Source: Nymphaea colorata (lineage: Eukaryota; Streptophyta; Magnoliopsida; Nymphaeales; Nymphaeaceae). Taken from it: a DNA stretch of 64,000 bases. The notes beneath the pieces were generated by a model. It worked only from the letters and a program-made list of their open reading frames with translations. It made no database searches and had not been told where the DNA came from. Shown in pieces: positions 1 through 12,300 of this stretch. The position numbers were made by a program, and so were the translations under genes. Position 1 is the stretch's first letter, and every line of letters begins with the position of its first letter. The stretch covers positions 36,943,115 to 37,007,114 of the forward strand of contig NC_045138.2 in NCBI RefSeq assembly GCF_008831285.2, in the 5' to 3' direction.

Positions 1-170
1 ACTTGCATTTTCATATTGCAGGAGATCCTCCATTTTGGCTCTCACAACTGTACATTATGCCAAGATCTTGATCTTCATTGCTTTGTTGCAGTATTCTATG
101 ACCTTTTAATCCATTTAGTCTGAAGATAATAAATTATTATCATTATGGTTATTGTTGTACTGTAATGGAT
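1..170. repeat. Diverged dispersed repeat, copy A
   Basis: This stretch aligns by eye with 22545-22680 in the same orientation. Shared blocks in order are TTGCAGGAGA, a TTTTGG-TCT-ACAA block, a GTTGCA-TATT block, CTTTTTAATCC and ATCATTATG-TTATTGTTG. Identity looks roughly three quarters with small indels. The left limit is unknown because the window begins inside it. It could be a transposable-element piece or a duplicated gene tail; no coding family was recognised. Confidence 0.5.
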
Positions 171-764
171 CTCATCTGATCTGCCGTCCAACAAAATGTA
201 GCTGTGCGATGCTTGATCAGATTGCATTCCCAATTGGGTTGCCAGTATCTACAGTTGATTCACTTAGTTCCAAAAGGAAGAGTGTCAAAACGAATAACCA
301 GACATGGTGTGAGCATCTAAATCATAAACATGATACCCCATATAGCTCAAATGAATGCCGCAGCCCTATGATTAGCACGCCGTCGTACATCCTCTGCGAA
401 AATCAAGGAGTAGACGCGCTCAAAAGCAAAGCGCTTGAGCCACTTCTAAGCTTGTCCAACAACCATTTTGTTGGGCAGTAACGAAATATGTACCCTGATG
501 ATCAATCATTCTCCTGCGAAAATGTTTGCATGTTATGAGATGAAAAATTATGTCATCATTGGCACTTTTCTGTTTGATCTTACCGTTGAACAGAATGTTG
601 ATAATGTTCAAACGGTGTTATTAAAATCAGCTTATTCCAATCTGGATGAGCAAGAAGTATGCAACCCATCGCATGCAAAAGAGCTCGAATGCCCCACTTT
701 CGTATTGTCTCCAAGGTCCACAACTGCGTCGGAGATTGGGGTTGGAGGTAGGCCAGGTTTGTAA
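152..764 (+). other. Two overlapping open frames, unassigned
   Basis: An open frame at 152-481 (109 codons, TTG first codon) overlaps a second one in another frame at 468-764 (98 codons, also TTG). Composition is not strongly biased and both read as plausible protein, but I recognise no domain. They could be the terminal exon of a gene lying left of the window, with a frameshift near 470, or chance open frames. The stretch from 765 to about 1240 shows nothing further beyond short AT-rich runs. Confidence 0.2.
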
Positions 765-1239
765 AACTAGATTTTTAGAAACCCAGCCACCTGAACGGGC
801 CTAAAACTATTGAGATAATAGAAGTCACCTTGCTTTCTACACATAGCACTGTTGACGTGTTCGGGATGCGTTAGGGCAGCTCAAAACTCTGGCTGGATCC
901 TGCTTGATCTTGATAATTAAAATGATTTTCTTTAATTTTTCCTTCTATGTTGCAAACCTTCTACTCTATATTAACTCTGTCAAAGACGAAATCTACCATT
1001 TGCGAATCGTATCCAGCCTTCCTTTTTCAGTGTCTTCCTCGTGTGCTATCAGAACCCATCCACTGTTTCTTATATGCAGCAACGGTGTACGTTAACCATC
1101 AAATTGGTCTCAAAGTCATGCTTATAGGGTTGGCTTGCATAAGTTGCCTGATATATATAGTTTCCTAATATATATGCGTTCATATATACGTTCTTGCGTG
1201 TGTGTGTACAGTGCTCATGGTACTCTTTAAAAGCAGCAC

Positions 1240-2026
1240 TTTAGAAACCGTGCATTTTCAATGCGTTTATTAAATTTCATAAACGTCCAGAAGAGCAAAG
1301 CCTGTACATTGATAGTAAAGCATGAAGAATGCATTCATGGAGACAGTTATTGAAAGTGGGGAGGGAGAACTTCTACAAGACATATTAGCCGAGACATTGT
1401 ACACAATACCTAGTTCAGAACCGCAGTAAATGATAGTGGCGCTTAGCAAGTCATCAACAATCATAGAAAGGGTTGGTTTTCACTTGTATCGAGACAACAG
1501 ATGAAGATTGCAGGCGCATGGCAAGACATGGACTGTACATATTATTAGTATATCACTATCCTCTGAGAAACCTCACTCCTTCCCGACAAAACTGTACAAT
1601 AATATGAAGTGCAATATGGATATCTGAGGCAGGACAACAAAAGCTAGTGTCCAACCCTACATTTTCATAACACAAGGGACCACTGCTTATCAAATTTCAA
1701 CAGAACAGCTTCACGTTGATCCAACTTATAAAGCCTTCAAAAAGGAATTATTGATGGTCTGGCTATCAGTGATCTTGGCTCGTTCAGCACCATCATGTTT
1801 TTGTCAGAATAGAAGACCAGCCTTGCACCTCAACCAACTCTCGGCATTGACATGAACACCCAGTAAAACCAGCAATGAGATACGATAGGCTTCACAGGAC
1901 TCATCCATCTTGGCAGTCGGTGCAAACTGAAATGAGATAGCCCACTGCAATGAGGTAGCCCATCACTTAGGTTTTTGTCTACCATCAAACCGTCATCGAC
2001 CCATTATCCACAACGTTCTGCCATCT
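1240..2026 (-). other. UPF2 3' untranslated region
   Basis: Downstream of the UPF2 stop codon the first canonical AATAAA on the minus strand lies at 1266-1271 (TTTATT on the plus strand). That implies a 3' UTR of about 750-790 nt with no obvious intron. The cleavage site is inferred, not seen. Near-canonical signals between the stop and 1271 (for example AATAAT around 1745-1755) could give shorter forms. Confidence 0.5.
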
Positions 2027-3362
2027 TTACCTTCTCCGACTATAACCGCTTCCATGGGAAGAATGATGTTTCTGGCGTGGCAGGCCAGTCCTGCCTGCTC
2101 CATCCCACATGCCTCTACCAGCAGGTCTACTGACAATCCCAGCATTCGCCGGTGTCCAGTTACTAGGTTGGGCTACTCCACTTGGAAACTCCTCCTCTTC
2201 TCTGTCATTGTATTCCAGAATAAGCCGCTTGATATTCTGTTTCTCTTCCAACTCAGCTGCCTCCTTCTCCTTGGAGCTCTGAACAAGTGAACAATCCCGA
2301 GGGATGTACATGTGCTTGGTCTGCTGTTTGTTCCCTCTTTTCACAAGAACACGCACGGGAACCTTGCTACTGCCTCCACTTCCCTCTTCATCCATTGTTT
2401 CATCTCCACTCTCCCCATCCGCATTCCTTGTATGGTCTTTGACCCCTTCAAATACATTCATTGGTATCATCATATTTAGTGTGGGTCGGGCCCGTAATTC
2501 TAGCTTGCGTGACTCCAAACTCTCCTGAATTAGTGCCCGAAACTCACGGTCAAAATCAGCTTGTTCTTGTGGATCAATATCAACTGGCTTCTGCCTCACA
2601 GGGACATCATCATCCTCATCAGTAGCCGTGGGTTCACCAGCATCTTCATCTTCTTCTTCCTCTTCACACTCATCGTCATGATTCTCTGACTTGTATTCGT
2701 ATAAATCTTCGTCATCTTGACCATCAGGATCAATGCTCCCACTTTCAGAATCACTCACACTGACTGCATCCTCAGGGCCCACACCACTGTCATCAATCCC
2801 ATTTGAAGGTCTTTGGCCATTTTCTGTCATGGAGGCAGAAGGACGGATTGTGGATTTGCGAGGTTCTGTATCTGAATGCTTCTCGCTGTTCGCTTTGTCC
2901 ATAGCAGCATTTCGATCATGCTCCTCTAGTTCAGTTAATGCTGCATTTACTTCTTCAACAGATGAATAGCGAGTCATGTTTGGACGTAAGTCTGCGAATA
3001 GGTCCTGAAATCATTACAAACGACATCCTTACTAAACCAAGATTAACGATTAGAAGTCTAGAACTATCAAAAACCTGCAATAGCAGCTACCTGAAAAGAT
3101 AGCAAGGAGTTCAATATTTAATCAAAACAACAAAGCTAAAGAAAGCATATCAACCTTTAAAGCATATATATGTCATCACGTGTGTATGCAAAAAAACTTT
3201 GTTTGTGCTATTTGTAATTTTCTTGCTAAGCCTACATTCTAAGAAGTGGATGCAGGTGTCCGGTAGGTCAGAGTAAGTCTCAGACAGAGACAATAATATC
3301 CAAGCTCCCCTTTATGTTGACTTTGTCAAAGGTCTGCATCTTTCCAAGTTCTACATATCCAC

Positions 3363-3398
<36 letters not shown>

Positions 3399-4834
3399 AG
3401 GTCGAGTGGTTCAGAAGTACCATTTCAAAAAAAAAAAGAAACGAATTGTAGAAAGAGGAAAGCCAATGGGATCTCAGGAGTCCATCATGAACATACCTGA
3501 CACTGTCTATTGCTCTACATTTCCCTAATGCATGACGATATCAGTTTCACATACTCAAATACTTGAAGGCTGAACGACTATTACTTTTCATAACCTTATG
3601 GCACCTTTTTCCAGAAAGCAAATCAAATGAATAATAAAAAACCAATGACATATTGAAAAATAATTATACATGGTCCTTTTACCATGTACATGTACATAAC
3701 CACTCCATAGTTCATAACTAGGAAAACAGTTGATAAGGAGCAAAGCGTAGGAAAATCGTGATTGTCTAACATAGAAACAATAAAAATTGCATTAACAGCC
3801 AAAAACTTTTTAAGACAAACAACCGAGACAGACGAAATATGACCAAAGATTTTTGCAACTTTAAAAATTATCAAGATTATCCAACATAGAAACATTAAAA
3901 AAATGCATTAACGGCCAAACTTTAAGAGAAATCACGGAAGCAAATGAAAGTTTTTTGTAACTTTAAAAACCAAGTTCTCTTGGTGAAATTAAGCAAACCA
4001 AAAAGACTATAAATCTATAATATAAACATATTATAAGGTGAAAATGCAAATACCTGAATGTCAAATTCAATATCCAAAGGTATGGACCCTTTACTAAGAA
4101 CATATCTTTGAAAGTATATCAGGAATTTGTCAAGCTTTCTCTTGGAAGAACCACGGTCAAAGTAGTGCCCACATGTCTGAAGAAGAGTTATTATCATCCT
4201 GATGCGGAAACAATCCTCAGGTGGGTCCAGTATGTCTTGCTGGTAGACAAGAAACAAGGTTACGATATTATCATAGACAATGAGGATGATGAAAAGGGAA
4301 ATTCAGTTTGTCATTCATAACCAAAATAAACTGTACACATAATCAAGCAAGTTCAGAAAAGGAAAACCAGCAAGAAAGAGAAGAAATAATAACCACAAGC
4401 TATATGTAATTCACCTGACACTATGGAGAGAAGCACAGAACATAACCTTTGAAAATTCAAATCTGATAAACTACTCTCAGTGACATAAATGGAATGACAT
4501 CTGAAACGCATTTACGCATTTTGGATAATGGACTGATGTCCACCCAGTTGGCTTCTATTTGGACTCTAAATGAAAATTTTAATTTAATTCTAGTTGAGAT
4601 CAAAACTGTAATGATGTATTGTTCTAGATTCAGATCTAATATAGGTCTGATCCATTTGTGCAGCAAGTCATCATATTATAAGACAACCATCTTATTTTTC
4701 TATATTAAATAAGCTTCATGATGAAGTCACTGCACAACTACCACCAACAAACTGAAAAAATATATATATGTATAGAGGGGGAATGGAAAAATGATAGAGA
4801 ATAAAAGAGCACATCGTAAATGTACACAAATAAG

Positions 4835-4878
<44 letters not shown>

Positions 4879-6299
4879 ACTATATCAATATGGAAGCAAA
4901 ATCAGTCAGGTAAAAGGAGAGGGTGCATTCAACTCATTCCACAAGCAGCCATTTCAGCTAACTCAGCTGATCCTGATATAAATTGGTTATTTCTTAGTCA
5001 GAGGACCCAGAGTTACCAGGGGTTATCCAGCACAGAGAACAAGGCATGGTGAAGTAATAAATGTAGTGGTAAGCTAGCAATGGGTTCACGGTGATGTTCA
5101 CCCTCAGTCACAGCCATCTTGCATTTCACTTTTCCTGGTAAATATAAGGACAATCCATATATATGTACATAGGGACTGTACTCCACATTTATCCACCATT
5201 CAGCACCGCCCACCAGTTCAGCCCTTTTCCGGCCAGTTTTTAGAAATCCAACTGTACAGATATATGTGCAATGTCCAAAACTATATGCATGTATAGATCT
5301 ATCCTAAGGGATTAAAATGAATATTTTCATATTCAACAAAAATTGGGGCCAGAGGATCACACGATCACATGTACACATGGGATTCCAACATCTGTTTCAG
5401 GTATATAGATTTAGATATTCCAACCACACTTATCAGGCTCAATTTTTAGAAAAATAACACACACATATATGTGTGTGTGTGTGCATAGAGAGAAAGAGTG
5501 AGAGGCAGGAGAAACAGGCGAATACCGGACCACTAACGTTAGGAGAAAAACCAAATAGCTTGGAATAGATAATTAAAATGTTCTTATGTAATCTAACCCA
5601 TAGCCACAAATATCGTTCTTCGATGATGTTTTTCTCGGGTATTTACTGGCACAGTTGTTTTTTTTTTTAGAAAAAAACAATCTCAAGAAAATCTTGGAGT
5701 TTTTTTTAAAAAATAAAAAACCAAAATGTTATGTAAAAATACAATAAATGAAAAAATGATAAGTATTATATTGCATTTAAAGAGGTCATGTTAAACACTT
5801 AAAACAAGAGGAAATAAAACAATGAAACAAAAGTTGAAAAAAAAAACTAAAAACAGAAAATGAAATAAAAAAATAAATGAAAAAGTCGCGTTAAATTCAC
5901 GACAAATTCATTTTTAACATTCTTCAATATGTCACGATATTTTCCTGTTTTTATCATTTTCTTTGTTTTATTTCGTTAATATCGTAACTATCGGGATATT
6001 TGCTATGGTTGAACCTTATAGATATGATCTTTAGAGAAATTTAATAGGAAACGTATATTAGGTCGATCATTTTTTTTAGTTTAAATGTCTTTTTATTCAT
6101 TAAAAAAAAAACTAATGACTCTCATAACATAAAAATTTTGATACTAGAAAAATCAATAATTCTCATGAAAACAACTTAAATTAAACTATGTTTTATACTG
6201 AATTACTATTTATATGCATGTTAGTGTTTTCACATTTTGTTCAAACTTCAAAGTATTCTAATATGAATTTAAGTGGCCTAGTTCCCTCTCTCTCGCGCG

Positions 6300-6330
<31 letters not shown>

Positions 6331-9300
6331 ATGAACTAAACAGTACAAAAAGTGTTGCAAAATAGTGCATTTCTTTCCTACCAAGCTAATCCATTAATCT
6401 GATAGCTGCAGGGTATGTATTTTTCAGTGATTAAGGGCCATCACAGCAGAAGTACAATGGATTGCACAATATAGAAAAAGCCACGCAAGGAATTAACAGT
6501 GAAAAGATCCAACCAGTAACAAAGAAATGAGGAAATATCAATCTACAATAGCATTAACAAATAACATGACAATAGGGAACGTTCGAAAGAAATTCAGAAG
6601 AAACAATTCCTGATGGACATGGAAAATGAAAGCATGCCAAGACCCTCACCTCGGAAGTCCCATGACCAAAAGTGATAATCAAATACAGTGTTTCAAAAAT
6701 TACAGATGAATCAATGTGTTCATAATTGTACAGCTCTCCCAAAAACCGCATATGTGCAATACGCCGCTGCTGCATCCCATAATCATTCAACTCCAATCCA
6801 AGTCTGATTTCTTCCAAGACCTGTTAAAAGAATCTCTATTTCAGATTGCAATCAAGGCAGAATGACAAGGATGAACTGTGACGTGAATACTGAGAGCACC
6901 AGAAAATTTTGTGGCTGTAACTCAGACAAAAATGAAAAAAACTTAGAAAAATGAGCACCAACAGAATGGAGTTTATGAAAACATCCAAAATATAATGAGG
7001 AAGAGGCTCTCTGTCATGAGGCATGAGTAAAAACTGAATCGTCCTAAAAAATATTTCTAATTAAATTCAAACTGAAAGTAAATCAAAATTCCCACGTCAC
7101 CCAAAAGTCAGAACAGATACACACATTTTCCTGTTGTAATATATACACCACAGTGCAATGGGCAATGGCTTATCTAATTCTAGGAACAGTCAATGGCCAG
7201 TTAAACCTCTTTGCACTTACATATCTAGGTCAGTCCACAAATACTTCACCCTTAACAAGAAAACTAATTTCAAAAGATAGTCCAAAATGCACATTCTTCA
7301 TAGTAGCATACCATGGAGAAGAACCTCAGCAACAAAACAGACAACAAGACACCAGAATATGAACGGTATGAGATTAGGCAGTAAAGGGAAGCTGCAAAGG
7401 GTATTGAGGTGAAAGACGTGAACGACATTTACAATCCTGCCACTCTGCACCCAGAGTTCCAGCATCGTGCTTTCCTCCTAAAGTATGGTAGTGACCAGGG
7501 CTTACTCAGGGTTTACCTACCAAAATACAGGATTGTAAAACAAACTTGGCAAAAGTCAGGGGAGCGCTGCAGTAATGCAAACAGATAAATCTGTTAGGAC
7601 TTTGAAGCATTTTATATTCATTATATTTTCTATAGGAGAATTAGAGGCAGCATATTTGATATGCATAAAATGAGGTATCCTGAAGTGTTTCCCAGTGAAA
7701 AAAAGGTAGACTTGTACAACGAGATCAAGAATTTAAATCTGTAGAAGTGGGTTAGCCAACATAGAGTGAAGCAACTATGCAAATTGGGATAACATTCATC
7801 ATCTAAAGATTCTAAACAGGATATAGCTCAAACCCAAAACAGGGGCGAAAAGGGGAGGTGCAGGGATCTAGAGGCAAAATCATGGATGAAGTACAGAAAT
7901 GAATGATACAAAGTCTCTTGCAGTTTAACAAGGAACACAACTCTTCCTTTTTCTGTTTTGTCATTATCTCCTCAAATGATAATCAACAACTGAGATCTCT
8001 AGTCCCCCACATTGATAGCCTTCACAAGGTTAACACATAGACAAGGTATTGGTCCATTAGAGTTCCAGAGTTCCTAACAGACCGCTCATTTCTAGTGTAA
8101 CAAAACACACCCAACTATACCCACTAAGAAAGACAACCACAGAAGTGTTTTTTCATAAGCAAAATTAGAAGAATAAAACAAGTGACTAAGAAAATAGAAA
8201 AGGTACCTCATCAACAACTGCAACAGCAAAATCATCATGATAACGGCTCAGACCGGCAGTAAGCGATGCAATCAGATGAACTTGACTATATTTTCCTTTA
8301 TGAACTTTCATAAAGCATTTTAAAATATATTGTTCACATTCACCCCATGGTAATTTGCGTAGTTGACGCAATATGTGCTCAATAGAAGATTTATCCAGGT
8401 CAGTGAAGATCAACTTCCTTATATACTGCAAACAATTAAACAAAAAAACAATTAGGTGCCCATAACAAGAGATTGTGGCAGCACGTTGACTTTTACTTAC
8501 TTGATACAAAGGAGGGCGAACTTTTGAGACTCGAGCAGATCTCTCTGGTGGCTTGCACAAGTAGTAAGCATTTTCCACAAGAGTACTATGACGAGGATCT
8601 AAATTTTTAACATTCTTCAACCTCATCAATATCTCTAACATGTTGGCCATGCGTATAGTTGTTTCAGGAGATCGATAGAGGAAACGTCCACATGTTTCAA
8701 GCAGGCTACATGCAACATCAATGTTGTGATGGGTGAAATCGTCTAAACATGCCTGCACATGGAAAAAGATGTATTAAAAAGGGATCTCTAATTGTGTTCT
8801 TTATTTTGAAGAAAGAAGTCCTTTTTCTTGCTTCGACCGCTTAAAGTACCAAAAGGGAAAAGGAAAATTAAAATAGATACATATATAATGTATACAAACA
8901 AAGAATAGTATGAAGAAGTGAGATTGGATGATCACCATAACTGCCAAATTTCAGTCATTACATTTATCCTTTCAGAAGAAGTTATTGGATTTCAATAAAG
9001 AAACTAAAAGCTGTTAACAGGAGGTCAAACCAAGGTAGTGCTAGCATACAGTGAAGCAAAAAAATGGTTAACTAAATGGTCCCAAAAATTTGGATCCACT
9101 ACTTTTATACTTATGAAGCTAGGAATCTTCAAGCCAGATCCTATTTAGACATTTTGCAATCCCTAGCTTCATATTCTTCTTAGATTTCATCATGCTTAGC
9201 TCCAAAATTCTGATAGACACAAGTTTTAGCAAAATTGGTATCCAATCAATGGCATGACCAATTTGTGGCAAGTGATAATACGGACCAACATAACTTTTTC

Positions 9301-12300
9301 TTTACGGACCAACATAACTTTTTCTTTCATATTAGTTAGTTGCAAAAATAAGACATGAGGACAGATTGGTTGGGAATTAGCAAATATCAAATTCATTCAA
9401 AAGACCCACCTTGATCAAGATGACCTAAAAATACAGTTCTAAGTGGGAGAAAAACTGCGAGAACGTACCTAGCTCAAGAATCTTGCATACAAAAATAGGC
9501 AAAAGAAGTTTCGGTCAACTAACATAATCATTGGCTTAAGCTGGACATCAAATAGGAGGGAGGAGTTACTTAGGAATTCCTTAATAATATAGGAAGGAAA
9601 GAAATGCACCAACCTTCAAACAGGTGAAAACAAGTGCTGGAGATGCAATTCGAAACTTTGCTAGCTCCCCGATGAACCTTATGTTTCTAATCTTTGTCTC
9701 AATGTTCATTTGATCCTACAATAACAAAGAGGAAAAGGAATAAGTCAAACAAAAGCAAGATAAAAACCTGATAAGCACTCCAACATCTTCAGTTTCTGCA
9801 TAATCCATACAACAGGAAATTACTTCTGTTGCCATTATAATATACATGTAGAAGGGACCACTTATGAATGAAATACAAAAAAATATATAGAAGTAGAAAA
9901 CCTCACGCAAAATCCACAAACATACAATGTAATAGCACCTATACAATGTCTATCTGGTTCAAAGGACAAGAGTAGAACATGTAATCCAAGATTCTTCCAA
10001 GCTCACATGAACCAATCCAAATGAGTTTGGGTTTTGGCTCTCTGACAAGAACAAAATGATCAACCTTCAAAATTGATTGGTGCAACAATAGGCGCCAAAG
10101 CCCTTGTAATTGTCAAACTTGAAAAGCTCAACACAATAGGAAAGGATCCAAATCCGTTCATGTGCCACAGTCTCAAAATGACCACGTATTTTTTGTAGTT
10201 AAATTTTGGAATTATTTTTCCTTTCTCATTGAAAGAAAAACCTTAACATGAAGATCTCAACTTCCATCACCAGGAGTGTTCACTACTGTCGGTGGAAGAA
10301 TTCATCAAATTCCAGTAAACACAATTTAAGTTGACCAAATCAAGTACTTATGGAGAACCAACTAGCTCCTTTGAAATTCTTTCAACAATTCTAACAGACA
10401 CCACAAGATATTCAAGATGCCAACAACAAAAATGCTGGTGATACCAATGTTATCAAAGGCGTAGTGTATCGCATATCGATCGGGCTGACCTATACGCCGT
10501 ATCGTAAAATTAATTTTTTATTTTTAAAAAAATATTAAAAAATCATAAAAAATAGAAAAAATCATAAAAAATCCAAAAAAAAAGAAAAAATCAGAAAAAA
10601 TCAAGAAAAATGTATTTAAAGGAACATTCATGTATATGAAGTATGAACAACACATTCCAAAATAAGAAATGAGACATTCAAAATAACATAATAAGCAATC
10701 GAAGAGAATTCAATTAGATCACAATTCATAAGTTCAAAAGTCAAAACATATAGTTATCATCTTTCATGATTCAACGATAATCCTCGTCAATCGTTCCCAC
10801 CGTCCCCACAATGAGAAAGAAAGCTTCTTCACTGGCAAAGCTTGATGCAAATGGAGAAAATCTCTCCCTCCCACGTCTCTTGCAGTGTTTAGAAACAAGA
10901 AAAGAGAGAGAGAGGAGCGTAGCTTTTAAAAGAACCCGCAAAAAAGGGGCCCGACGGCCCTTTTTAATTTTTCTCCCGTATCGTACGATACAGGGGTGTA
11001 TCACCTGTATTGTGCATCGAACGCGTATCGTATAGGTTTCTTCGATCTATATGATACGTATCTAAATATCAAAGGCAGGCGATGTGGACAAAACTAAAAA
11101 GAATGAGTGTCTATTTAGGCAATTTCAAAGAACCAGGAAATGGGAAAACTGACTAGGCAGTCAAACAATGAAACAAAAATCTGGTGATCCATCAGGATAC
11201 AGAAACACATGCATTCAAGAAACAAGTCCCCATTGTTAAAGAGAAAACATAGGGCAATATCAAATGATAATGCATATTTATTCCCAAGAAACAAAACAAT
11301 CAAACACAAAAAAACATCATCCTTCTGTCCAACACAATCACTTAGTGTAGTGAGCTGACAGGATCAACTTTTTGATACAGACATAGCCTAAATTTACTTC
11401 AAATGACCTTTTTATTTATCAGGAAATTGAATTCTTCTTCCAAAAGTTGCAATAACATAGCTGAGACATCCTTCATGCACGTTGATAGTGTTGCTACCAT
11501 GCGAGAATAGTACGGCAACAGCTCTAGTGAGGTCCTAGGAACATTAAATAATGCTCGGACCAGTTTTTTTCTGTTTGATTTGGAATTTAAGTAGCAAAAC
11601 TCCACCTGAAGCAGAAAAAAAGTTAGTACTCATGCAAATAGTTATTTATGACTAGACATGCAAAAGATGCATGCTTGCAGTTGGTACCGTCAATTGATCA
11701 ATAAGGTCACGGCTCACGCAACCAGGAAGCCTTTGCAATAAACTGTCCAGACTTGTCCCATCAAGGCCTTTCACTTTGTCTTTCTCATTTTCACCTTTTC
11801 TCTCAATTGAACCTTCCTTTAGCTTTTCCTTTTCATCCTTATCTTTCTCCTTCTCCTCCTTAGCTTTCTCATCTGCTTTTGCTCCATGAGAACCTTCTGA
11901 ATCCAATAAGACCTCTGCATTTTCTTGTGTTGTAGATCCCTGGTCCATGTCTGATGTTGAATCCTTCAAGTGCAACAAATAGAAACTCAGCAGTTGTGAT
12001 TTAGAAAGCTGACATGTGAAACAAATCGCATCCAAAACCCCAAGCATCAAAGAATTTAAAGGCTCAGAATATTATTTTATAGATGACGTTTTGATAAGCT
12101 CTCAACACAGCCCAGGTGCCTTGCTTCAAAAATTAGCAGCTGAGTTCTATCACCTCCAAGAGATTCAACATTTCCCCATATGCACACCATCCAAAATGGG
12201 AATGCAGAAGATTGACACATCATAGTGAATTACGAAAAGTTTGCAACCATAGAATGATGAAGCAAAGTCAACAAAACAAGACAGTTGGAAAAACTACTCA

